This document shows positions 25,501 to 33,343 of a stretch of 64,000 nt of DNA, piece by piece (position 1 is the first letter of the stretch; the number at the start of each line of letters is the position of its first letter). The DNA is from Rhodoblastus sp963727035. Lineage in GTDB: Bacteria; Pseudomonadota; Alphaproteobacteria; Rhizobiales; Beijerinckiaceae. Position numbers and translations under genes: made by a program. A model generated the notes under the pieces. The model saw only the letters and a list, made by a program, of their open reading frames with translations. It was not told where the DNA came from and made no database searches. The stretch is taken from assembly GCA_963727035.1 (NCBI GenBank), contig CAVSEY010000003.1, forward strand, positions 74,433 through 138,432, read 5' to 3'.

Positions 25501-25620
25501 CGGGGCGCGAAATCGCGGCGCAGGGCCCGCGAAAAAAATTTGACGTGAGAATCTGCGCCGAAAGCGGCAGCAGTCTCACGCCATGAAATAAACTTCCGCG
25601 CGAAACGCGCGGAATGAGCG

Positions 25621-26532
25621 TCACTTTTTCTTCGCCATGCCTTCCAGCTTTTCCGACCGGATGGTGTTGCGTTGGAGCGCGGCGTCTTTTTCTCCGTCCA
25701 TGCCGAAAGCCACCGCCATCAGCTGGGAATAAAAGACGACCGGAATGTGGTAATTCGTGCCGAACTTCTCGTTGATCAGCGGCTGGTACATTTCGACATT
25801 GGTCTGGCACAGCGGACAGGGCGTCGAAATGACGTCGGCGCCTTGTTGCGCGGCCTCTTCGACAATCGCCTTCATCAGGTGCAGGGTGCGCTCGGGGCTC
25901 ATCACCGCCACCGAACCGCCGCAACAGGAGGTCTTGTGCTTGAACGGCACCGCCTCGGCGCCGCAGGCCGTGGTGAACTCGTCGAGGAAGGTCGGATCGT
26001 CGTAGCAATCGTAATCGCCGCCGGCTTCCGTGCCGGCGAAGGGACGCACCGTCTGGCACCCGACATAGCCGGCGACCTTGAGGCCCTTGAGCGGATTGGT
26101 CACGCGCTTTTCGATGGCTTCGACGCCGACGTCATTGACCAGCACTTCGCAGGCATGGCGCACGTTGAGGTCGCCGTCATAGCTCATTCCGGCCTCGGCG
26201 AGTGCCTCGTTGACCGCCGCCTTTTTCTTCACGTCGGCCTTGATCTTTTCATTGCCGCCATGGGTGTTCAGATAGCACGCGGCGCAGCCGGTGATGACGT
26301 CCTGCGCGCCACGTTTGCGCGCCTGGGCGAGATTACGGCCGGTCAAGGCAAGATTGGGCAACTGGCCGCCGCCGATATGGCCGATCGAGGCGCCGCAGCA
26401 ATTCCAGTCCTCGATGTCCTCCATCGCGATTCCGACTTCCGGCATGACGGCGCGCAAGGATTCGTCGAGATGTTTCCCGCTGCCCTGCGAGGAGCAGCCG
26501 GGATAATAGGTCATGGTCTTTTTCTCGGTCAT
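25621..26532 (-). CDS. hdrB: Heterodisulfide reductase subunit B-like protein
   Basis: A 303-residue HdrB homologue. Both CCG domains are intact: ITGCAACYLNT and NCCGASIG in the first region, TSCCGGSVAV and STPCPLCQTN in the second. Each CX(n)CCGX(n)CXXC set can bind a noncubane [4Fe-4S] cluster, the disulfide-reducing site in methanogen HdrB. It is the last gene of qmoA-qmoB-hdrC-hdrB, where with HdrC it stands in for membrane-bound QmoC. Its redox partner (thiol/disulfide or quinone) is not known. The TGA lies 120 bp from the convergent methyltransferase gene. Confidence 0.93.
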   Translation of the reverse strand: MTEKKTMTYYPGCSSQGSGKHLDESLRAVMPEVGIAMEDIEDWNCCGASIGHIGGGQLPNLALTGRNLAQARKRGAQDVITGCAACYLNTHGGNEKIKADVKKKAAVNEALAEAGMSYDGDLNVRHACEVLVNDVGVEAIEKRVTNPLKGLKVAGYVGCQTVRPFAGTEAGGDYDCYDDPTFLDEFTTACGAEAVPFKHKTSCCGGSVAVMSPERTLHLMKAIVEEAAQQGADVISTPCPLCQTNVEMYQPLINEKFGTNYHIPVVFYSQLMAVAFGMDGEKDAALQRNTIRSEKLEGMAKKK

Positions 26533-26553
26533 GTCCGATCCTCAAGCCGCTTG

Positions 26554-26602
26554 GCGCATATTCCCGAAAAGTGGTTCCGGTTTTCGGAAAAGGAATATGC
26601 GC
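26554..26602. repeat. Palindromic intergenic repeat between hdrC and hdrB
   Basis: GCGCATATTCC and GGAATATGCGC form an outer stem, and CCGAAAA/TTTTCGG an inner stem around GTGGTTCCGG. The sequence has the look of the GCGCAT...CCGAAAAGTGG...TTTTCGG repeat widespread between Rhizobiales genes. It fills most of the 74-bp gap between hdrC and hdrB and could set transcript processing or relative expression. Confidence 0.8.
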
Positions 26603-26606
26603 AAAA

Positions 26607-27206
26607 TCAATTTCGTTGCTCGATTTCCCGCGCCTTGGCGAGAATCGCTTTCAGCCCCTTGCGCCCCTTGGTCATATGCGGCAGGCCGATATGCATGCGG
26701 CCCGTCTTGACCATGCCAATCGCAGTCTTGAGGTTGGCCATGGCGCGCTTGAAGCCCTCGCCGAAACCGAGCGAGAAGAAATAGCGCATGGTGACGAGCC
26801 GCTCGTCGGTCCGCCCGAAAGTCGCCGCCGACCACCAGAAGGATTTGGAGAAATTGTTGTTCTCGTGCGCCCCCTTAGCATAGCCGAATTCGGCCGACTT
26901 CGCAGCAAGGTCCTGTAAAATATACGTGACCGGCACGCCGCGCGGGCAGCGCACGACGCAACGATAGCAGCTCGTGCAGTTCCACTGGGTGTTGGCGGAG
27001 AGCACCTCCTCTTTCATCCCGGCGCGGATCATCATGAACAATTTGCGCGGACCGTAGTCCATCTGGACGCCGATCGGGCAGGAGCCCGAGCAGGCGCCGC
27101 ATTGCATGCACAGGTTGAGCTTGTCGCCGCCGTTGACATTGTCGCGAACCCATCGGGCGAAGGACAGGTCATATTTCTTGGCGGCGGCCGGAGCGGGCGT
27201 CGACAT
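26607..27206 (-). CDS. hdrC: Heterodisulfide reductase subunit C-like iron-sulfur protein
   Basis: A 199-residue HdrC-type protein with two ferredoxin-like [4Fe-4S] motifs: LCMQCGACSGSCPIGV and NCTSCYRCVVRCPRGVPV. The C-terminal part (MRYFFSLGFGEGFKRAMANL) is amphipathic but has no HdrE/QmoC-type membrane helices, so the protein is soluble or peripheral. The ATG is one base after the qmoB stop, so the two are coupled. It should carry electrons between QmoAB and HdrB. Confidence 0.94.
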   Translation of the reverse strand: MSTPAPAAAKKYDLSFARWVRDNVNGGDKLNLCMQCGACSGSCPIGVQMDYGPRKLFMMIRAGMKEEVLSANTQWNCTSCYRCVVRCPRGVPVTYILQDLAAKSAEFGYAKGAHENNNFSKSFWWSAATFGRTDERLVTMRYFFSLGFGEGFKRAMANLKTAIGMVKTGRMHIGLPHMTKGRKGLKAILAKAREIEQRN

Positions 27207-27207
27207 C

Positions 27208-29517
27208 CTAGAACCCCTTCATCGGATTGGGCGGCAGGTCGCCAATCAGTTTGGCGAAAGCGTCGAGAACCGTCGGCGCGCGACAGGAATCGGCGATCGA
27301 CATTTCCTCGAAGCTGATGCGCTCCTGTTCGAGCGCCAGGCTCTTCAGCGTCTCGCCGACCTTGCTCAGGCGCTCCTTGGCCAGGGCCGAGCCCTTGACG
27401 AAATGACACTGATAGTCGTCGCCCGACTTGCAGCCCATCAGCATGATGCCGTCATAGCCCTTCTGCAACGCGGTTGAAACCCATTGCAGCGTGACCGAAC
27501 CGAGGCAGCGCACCGGGACGATGCGGACGAAGGGCGACCAATGCGTCCGGGCGATGCCGGCCATGTCGATCGCCGGATAGGCGTCGTTCTCGCAGGCGAG
27601 CACGAGGATGCGAGGCTTTTCCGAGAATTCGTCGGGAATCTCGTTGGCCTCGATCATGTCGTTGACCATCTGCGGATTGTAATTGTCGAAGGTGATGGTC
27701 TGGACCGGACAGGCGCCCATGCAGGTGCCGCAGCGGCGGCAACGGGCGAAATTGACCACCGGACGGCCCTGCTCGTCCTCGTCGATGGCGCCGAACGGGC
27801 ATTCCACCGTGCAACGGCGGCACTTGGTGCATTTATCGTGGCCGATCTTCGGGAAAGTCAGATCGCCGACGCGCGGATGAACCGACGAGCCGACGCCGCC
27901 GCTTTCGAGCGCCTGGATCGCCTTGAGCACGGCGCCGGTGGCGTCCTCCGCGCTTTCCGCCATGTCCATCGGACGGCGAACCGGGCCGGCGGTATAGATG
28001 CCGGTGCGGCGCGTCTCATAGGGGAAGCAGATGTAATGGCTGTCGGAGAAGCCGTCGGCCAAGATCGGAATATGCGGGCCCTGACGATATTGCAGATTGA
28101 GGAGGGGGCCGCCGGGCGGAACGCCCTTGTCGATGTGGGGCCAAGGGGCGGGAATGGCCGAGCCTTCGCCCTTGGAATAGCCGGCCACCTGGATCGGCGC
28201 GACGGGATTGATGTCGTCGGTGAGTTGCGCCTTGTCCTTTTCAGGATCGGCGGCGGCCGGGGCGTCGACATTGGTGGAGTTCGGGACCATGCCGGTCGCG
28301 AGAACGATCAGGTCGAGCCCGCCGAGCGGGACTTCCTGGCCAAGCATCTCGTCGGAATAGGACACGGTCATGGTCTTGCCATCGACCGAGGTCGCCTTGC
28401 CCTTCATGAAGATGACGCCGTTGCGCTGGGCCTCGCGATAGAATTCCTCGGCCGTTCCCGGCGTGCGCAATTCTTCGTAGACGATATAGGCCATCGCGTC
28501 CTGGTCGGCCTTGACCACCTGCAGCGCCTGCTTGAGCGAGGCGGTGCAGCAGACCGACGAACAATAAGGCAGGTGGTTGGGATCGCGGCTGCCGGCGCAT
28601 TGCACGAAGGCGATATTTTTGACCGGCGCGCCGTTGGACGGCCGGGTCGGCGCGCCCTTGGCCAGCATGGCCTCGAATTCGACGCCGGTGACGACGTCGG
28701 GCGAGGCGCCATAGCCGAGATGGGTGAGCTTGGTCGCGTCATAGGGACGCCAGCCGGTGGCGACGACAATGGCGCCGACCTTTTCGGTCGCTTCCTGGCC
28801 GCCATGCGAAATGACGACTTCGAAGGCGCCGGGCTGGCCGGAGGTCTTGGCGACGGTGGCGTTGGTGAGGATGCGGATGCGGCCGTTCGCCCTGACCTTG
28901 GCGATCATCTTCTCGATGTCATTGGCGTAAAGGTCGCGATAGGGCGGCGCATGCGGGGCGCGCATCGACCATTTGCTCGACCAGCCGCCCAGAGAATCGG
29001 TCTTTTCCACCAAAAGGGCGTCATAACCGGACAGCGCCGCTTCGAGCGCCGCGTTAAGGCCGGTGACGCCGCCGCCGACCACCAGAATGGTCCGCGAAAC
29101 CTCGCCGAGCGCGGCGGGGGTGGGCTGTTCGGTCTTGCCGAGCTGCGCCGCGGCCATGCGGATGGCGTCGGCGGCGAGCATTTCGGTGTCTTCTTCATGC
29201 GCCGGTTGCGACCAGGCGACCTGTTCGCGCAGATTGGCGCGCACCACCGGCGTCCCGTCGAAGCGGAATTTGTCCGCCATGACGCGCGGCGAGCAGGCGC
29301 CGACCACCATGCGGTTGACCACGCCGTCGGCCACGTCCTTCTGCATCGACGTCACGCTTTCCGACGAGCAGAGGGCGTCGCTCACGACGCAATGCCCGAT
29401 GCGGAATTCGTTCTTGCCGATCTTTTCGAGCGCGCCTACGTCCACGGCGTCAGCAATGCCGCAGCCTTTGCAAAGATAGACGCCCGGTTTTTTCTCGGAC
29501 ACGCTTCCATCTCCCAT
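27208..29517 (-). CDS. qmoB: QmoB-like HdrA-type flavo-iron-sulfur protein
   Basis: A 769-residue protein matching QmoB in length. In order: an N-terminal Cys-containing HdrA region (VYLCKGCGIADAVD), an FAD fold (ILVVGGGVTGLNAALEAALSG), AFVQCAGSRDPNHLPYCSSVCC as an HdrA cysteine block, two [4Fe-4S] motifs (CTKCRRCTVECPFGAI and CRRCGTCMGACPVQTI), and a C-terminal MvhD-like domain with VRCLGSVTLQWV and MLMGCKSGDDYQCHF. In known Qmo complexes it links APS reductase with the quinone pool. The track-like ATG at 29517 has no clear ribosome-binding site; a GTG at 29502 with GGGAG eight bases upstream may be the true start. Confidence 0.94.
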   Translation of the reverse strand: MGDGSVSEKKPGVYLCKGCGIADAVDVGALEKIGKNEFRIGHCVVSDALCSSESVTSMQKDVADGVVNRMVVGACSPRVMADKFRFDGTPVVRANLREQVAWSQPAHEEDTEMLAADAIRMAAAQLGKTEQPTPAALGEVSRTILVVGGGVTGLNAALEAALSGYDALLVEKTDSLGGWSSKWSMRAPHAPPYRDLYANDIEKMIAKVRANGRIRILTNATVAKTSGQPGAFEVVISHGGQEATEKVGAIVVATGWRPYDATKLTHLGYGASPDVVTGVEFEAMLAKGAPTRPSNGAPVKNIAFVQCAGSRDPNHLPYCSSVCCTASLKQALQVVKADQDAMAYIVYEELRTPGTAEEFYREAQRNGVIFMKGKATSVDGKTMTVSYSDEMLGQEVPLGGLDLIVLATGMVPNSTNVDAPAAADPEKDKAQLTDDINPVAPIQVAGYSKGEGSAIPAPWPHIDKGVPPGGPLLNLQYRQGPHIPILADGFSDSHYICFPYETRRTGIYTAGPVRRPMDMAESAEDATGAVLKAIQALESGGVGSSVHPRVGDLTFPKIGHDKCTKCRRCTVECPFGAIDEDEQGRPVVNFARCRRCGTCMGACPVQTITFDNYNPQMVNDMIEANEIPDEFSEKPRILVLACENDAYPAIDMAGIARTHWSPFVRIVPVRCLGSVTLQWVSTALQKGYDGIMLMGCKSGDDYQCHFVKGSALAKERLSKVGETLKSLALEQERISFEEMSIADSCRAPTVLDAFAKLIGDLPPNPMKGF

Positions 29518-29636
29518 GTCACGCGCCGTTCATTCCGACGCACTCATTCCCGGCCAAATTCGCGGCCAGCCGATTATCGAAGCGCCGCCCGTCTGGTGAC
29601 GGCAAGCGCGGCGCTTCAGTTTAGTTTCGCGGCGCC

Positions 29637-30920
29637 TCAGGCGTTCCTGACCGCCTGAATGGCTTTCAGCGCGGCGGCCGTCGCCGACTGCACCGACATC
29701 GACACATCGAGCGGGCCGGAGGCGACGCCGGCCGAGAACATGCCCTCGCCATCGCCTTCGACCGGCACGAGGAAGCCATATTCGTCGGCGACGAGGCCCA
29801 TCGTCGGGCGGTAGCCCGCGACGGCGCTCGGCTGCATGCCGGTCGCCAGAACCACGAGATCATAGGGCTCGGCGTAGATTTCGCGGTCGATCGTGCGCTC
29901 GCCGTGGAGCAACGGCCGGCCGTCCTCGCCGACGCGGATATGGGCCGGCTTGGACTTGATGAATTTCACCTGCGGGTCGGCGCGCACGCGGTCGTAAAAG
30001 GCTTCGAGCTTATCGTGGGCGCGAATGTCGATGTAATAGATATGGACTTCCGCGTCCGGATATTGCTCACGCACATAGGCCGCGTGCTTGAGCGAGCCCA
30101 GGCAGCAGATCCGAGAGCAATAAGGCAGGTGGTTGAGGTCGCGCGACCCGGCGCACTGGATCAGCGCCACCTTTTTCGCCGGCTCGCCGTTCGACGGGCG
30201 CAGGATCTTGCCGTGGGTCGGGCCGTCATGCGCGGCCAGACGCTCCATTTCGACATTGGTGATGATGTCGCGGCTGTGGACGTAGCTGTAGGCGTCGAGT
30301 TTCTTGGGATCGTAGGGCTGCCAGCCGGTCGCCCAGACCACGGCGCCGACATGGAGATCGAAGGTCTCGCCCTTGTCGTCGGGATCGAGCGCGCCATAGG
30401 CGCAAGCGGCCTTGAGCTTTTCGCCTTCGCCGGCGGCGATCGCCTCGGGGGCGATGACATAGCGCATCGGGAAAGCGTGCTCGTGCGGCAGATAGGCGGC
30501 CTTGATCTTGTCGAGACCGTAATTGAAAGGATTGTCCACCATCGTCTCGGTGGCGTTGGCGCAGGCGCCGCAGGCGGTGCAGCGCTCGTTGACGAAACGC
30601 GGATGGCGCTGGACCGAGACTTTATAATCGCCGCGCGCGCCGGAAATCCCCTGAACCTCGCACATGGTCATCATGCGGATGCGCGGATTCTTGCGGATGC
30701 GCTGGTAATTGATCTCCAGGCCGCAAGTGGGATGGCAGAGCTTCGGGAAATAGCGGTTGAACTTCGTCACGCGGCCGCCAAGAGTGGCCTCGCGCTCAAT
30801 CAAGATGACGTCTTGTCCAGCTTCCGCCGCTTCCACGGCCGCCGTGACGCCGGCAATTCCGCCGCCGACGACGAGAATCGTTTGACTCGCCGGACCGGCG
30901 CCATTCTGACCCGCCGCCAT
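29637..30920 (-). CDS. qmoA: QmoA-like HdrA-type flavoprotein
   Basis: A 427-residue protein from the ATG at 30920, which has GGAGG eight bases upstream. It carries the FAD fold ILVVGGGIAGVTAAVEAAEAG, the HdrA segment LGGRVTKFNRYFPKLCHPTCG, ERCTACGACAN, and LIQCAGSRDLNHLPYCSRICC. Compared with QmoB it lacks the ferredoxin and MvhD parts, as QmoA does. It is the first gene of the operon and lies 119 bp from qmoB. QmoAB should accept electrons from AprBA when sulfite is oxidised. A promoter should lie in the 356-bp region upstream. Confidence 0.94.
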   Translation of the reverse strand: MAAGQNGAGPASQTILVVGGGIAGVTAAVEAAEAGQDVILIEREATLGGRVTKFNRYFPKLCHPTCGLEINYQRIRKNPRIRMMTMCEVQGISGARGDYKVSVQRHPRFVNERCTACGACANATETMVDNPFNYGLDKIKAAYLPHEHAFPMRYVIAPEAIAAGEGEKLKAACAYGALDPDDKGETFDLHVGAVVWATGWQPYDPKKLDAYSYVHSRDIITNVEMERLAAHDGPTHGKILRPSNGEPAKKVALIQCAGSRDLNHLPYCSRICCLGSLKHAAYVREQYPDAEVHIYYIDIRAHDKLEAFYDRVRADPQVKFIKSKPAHIRVGEDGRPLLHGERTIDREIYAEPYDLVVLATGMQPSAVAGYRPTMGLVADEYGFLVPVEGDGEGMFSAGVASGPLDVSMSVQSATAAALKAIQAVRNA

Positions 30921-31276
30921 TCCATTTCCTCCCTGCCGGCCTGTTCCTGCTATCATCCCCGTCGCTGGCCAGCGGTTCGCTTGTCGTTGAACGACGGAGA
31001 GCAACGGCCGCGCTTCGCCTTTTCGCCCATCGGGGAACGGCGGACGCGGGCGCCCTGCCGCTTCTATACTTCAATGAATGCGAATATGTCTATCCTCCAA
31101 TATAAAAAAAGCGACAAGCGAGGGAGCCGTTCATTGCGCGCCGCCAAGTCCCTGGCCTCTTGCAAAAAATCCGGCTTTTTGCCTATGAGGTCGCGACGCC
31201 CGCGCGGCGGTGGGCGAAGCTCGTCGCGGGCATCCCTCTTTCAAACCCGCCACCGCGCCTTCGACGGACGAGGACC
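30921..31276. other. 356-bp divergent intergenic region, qmoA versus CLC channel
   Basis: No gene is supported here. It contains AT-rich stretches (31066-31112) suitable for promoters firing both ways and a small hairpin at 31162-31182 (GCAAAAA pairing with TTTTTGC) close to the chloride-channel gene. Confidence 0.5.
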
Positions 31277-32668
31277 ATGACTCGCTCTTTCCGAATCGAC
31301 CTCCGCCGCCTGCGCACGAGCCTGCTGATGTGGCTTTCGGCCCGGCATTGGAGGCGGCAAACCGTGTTTTTTGGCGGCGGACTGGCGGTCGGCGCCGCCG
31401 CGGTGGCGCTGGCCAAGGGCGCCGACGCGGCGCAATGGGCGCTCGAGCGGATTTTATCCTGGTGGCCGACCGCTCCGCTGGTGATCACGCCGCTCGGCTA
31501 TGCTCTCGCGGCTTATGTGACCATGCGCTGGTTCAACGGCGCCCAGGGCTCCGGCATTCCCCAGATCATCGCCGCCAACGAACTCCCTTCCACGTCGAAG
31601 ACCCGTAGCGACATGGTGTCGATGAAAGTGGCGATCGGCAAGGCCTTTCTCCTCATTTTCCTGCTGGTCTGCGGCGCCTCGATCGGGCGCGAAGGCCCAA
31701 GCGTCCAGATCGGCGCGGCGCTGATGCTCGTCGCCGGCCGGCTTGGCGGCATTCGCCGCGAGGGCGCGCTGCTGCTCGCCGGCGGCGCGGCGGGCGTCGC
31801 CGGGGCCTTCAACACGCCGCTCGCCGGCGTGGTTTTCGCCATCGAGGAACTCGGGCGCCGTTACGAGCAGCGCACCAACGGCACGGTGATTCTCGCCGTC
31901 CTGCTCGCCGGCGTCGCCTCGGTCATGCTCGCCGGGAATTACACTTATTTCGGCAAGTCGACCGCCAATCTCAGCGGCTGGCCGGACGTTCTCGCCGTGG
32001 TGGTCTGCGGCGTCGCCGGCGGGGCCCTGGGCGGCCTGTTCAGCCAGGCGCTGGTCTGGGGGATCGTCAGTCTTCCCCGCCTTTGGGGCGGCTGGACCGC
32101 CGGAAAGATCGCTCTTTTCGCGGGCGCCTGCGGGCTGATCGTGGGCGTCATCGGGCTGGCCACGGGAGGAGCGACTTTCGGGACAGGCTATTCCCAGGCG
32201 AAGGACATCATTCAGGGCGCCAGCCAACTGCCCTGGTCTTTCGGCCCTCTCAAACTGATCGTCACCCTGCTCTCCAGCATGTGCGGCATTCCCGGCGGAT
32301 TGTTCGCTCCCTCGCTTTCGGCCGGCGCCGGCTTCGGGCATGCGCTCGAGCCTTTGTTGCCGATCGTCCCGCCCGCGACCGTCGCGCTGCTGGGCGTCGT
32401 CGGCTATTTTTCCGGGGTGGTGCAGTCGCCGCTGACGGCTTTCGTCATCGTCATGGAAATGACGGGCGACCACAACATGATGCTGCCCCTGATGGCGACG
32501 AGCCTCCTCGGCTACGCCGTGTCGCGGATGGTGTGCAAATATCCGATCTATCACGCCATCGCCCATTCCATGGTCGCGAAGGCCAGCGTGAGCGAGGGGT
32601 TGACCAGCCGGCGCGCCAGTTCGGACGACGAGGACGAATCCTCGGAAGAGCGCCGAGCGCTCATGTGA
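31277..32668 (+). CDS. CLC-family chloride channel or proton/anion exchanger
   Basis: A 463-residue integral membrane protein. CLC selectivity-filter elements are seen: GSGIPQI (a shifted GSGIP), ASIGREGPSVQIG (GREGP) and GIPGGLFAPSLSAGAGFG (GxFxP). The gating glutamate of GREGP is present. YFSGVVQSPLTAFVIVMEMT covers the central-tyrosine end of the channel. The C terminus is a short acidic tail (SDDEDESSEERR) and there are no CBS domains. It may move chloride, nitrate or other anions. The ATG at 31277 follows GAGGACC. Confidence 0.92.
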   Translation: MTRSFRIDLRRLRTSLLMWLSARHWRRQTVFFGGGLAVGAAAVALAKGADAAQWALERILSWWPTAPLVITPLGYALAAYVTMRWFNGAQGSGIPQIIAANELPSTSKTRSDMVSMKVAIGKAFLLIFLLVCGASIGREGPSVQIGAALMLVAGRLGGIRREGALLLAGGAAGVAGAFNTPLAGVVFAIEELGRRYEQRTNGTVILAVLLAGVASVMLAGNYTYFGKSTANLSGWPDVLAVVVCGVAGGALGGLFSQALVWGIVSLPRLWGGWTAGKIALFAGACGLIVGVIGLATGGATFGTGYSQAKDIIQGASQLPWSFGPLKLIVTLLSSMCGIPGGLFAPSLSAGAGFGHALEPLLPIVPPATVALLGVVGYFSGVVQSPLTAFVIVMEMTGDHNMMLPLMATSLLGYAVSRMVCKYPIYHAIAHSMVAKASVSEGLTSRRASSDDEDESSEERRALM

Positions 32669-32769
32669 CAAAATTGCAATATTTTGATATTGCGATATGA
32701 AATCGCATTCAGTCCAGGACGTCGCCCGCACCGGCAAGCGGCAACCTGGCGTTGGGGAGAACAGAGCCG

Positions 32770-33141
32770 TTGAGCAAACTGCCCTATGAAAATTTCAGCG
32801 CCCATGAATTCATCTTGCGCGACTGGCTGGCCCTGGACCGAACCGTTCTGGCGAACGAGCGCACCTTTCTCGCTTATGGGCGCACGTCATTGGGGCTGTT
32901 TCTCACCGGCGTGACCCTGATCAAGGTGTTCAAATCGGATTTCGCCATCGGAACGGGCTGGGTTTTCGTCTTCGTGGCCATTGGCGTCTTCATTTACGGT
33001 TTCCGCCGCTTCCGCAAGATGCAGAGCCATTACCGCGGGCTGTCGGCTCTCGAGGAGAAAATTCTTCCGGGGGAATTGGAACGGGAGTTCGCCATCGAGG
33101 CGGCGATGGAAAAAGAACGAGCGGAGGCGCCGTCGGCATAG
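32770..33141 (+). CDS. DUF202 (YidH-like) inner-membrane protein
   Basis: A 123-residue protein with the DUF202 signature RDWLALDRTVLANERTFLAYGRTSLGLFLTGVTLIKVF followed by a second helix (GWVFVFVAIGVFIYGFRRF) and an acidic/basic tail. The TTG at 32770 is favoured because GGGGAGA lies nine bases upstream; a TTG at 32752 is also in frame. The function of the family is unknown. It lies between two anion transporter genes. Confidence 0.85.
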   Translation: MSKLPYENFSAHEFILRDWLALDRTVLANERTFLAYGRTSLGLFLTGVTLIKVFKSDFAIGTGWVFVFVAIGVFIYGFRRFRKMQSHYRGLSALEEKILPGELEREFAIEAAMEKERAEAPSA

Positions 33142-33343
33142 GCTGAATTGCGCGCGGATGTCGCGGTCGCGGCGCCGCCTCAAAAAAATGGCCGGCCGTC
33201 GCGATTCCCGTTTGGCCCGCGACGCGGTAACGAATATGAAGTGAGCCAATCGAATCAAGGGACGGCGCGGCTATACCGGGCGCCGCGACGCCCTGTCGGG
33301 ATTCCGACGACCAACAAACCGGCGGGAGGTTCGAATTTCAACC

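Noticed and set aside
27484..29658. 724-codon plus-strand frame opposite qmoB
   Set aside because: Shadow of qmoB; low-complexity Arg/Gly/His composition typical of antisense frames in GC-rich genes.
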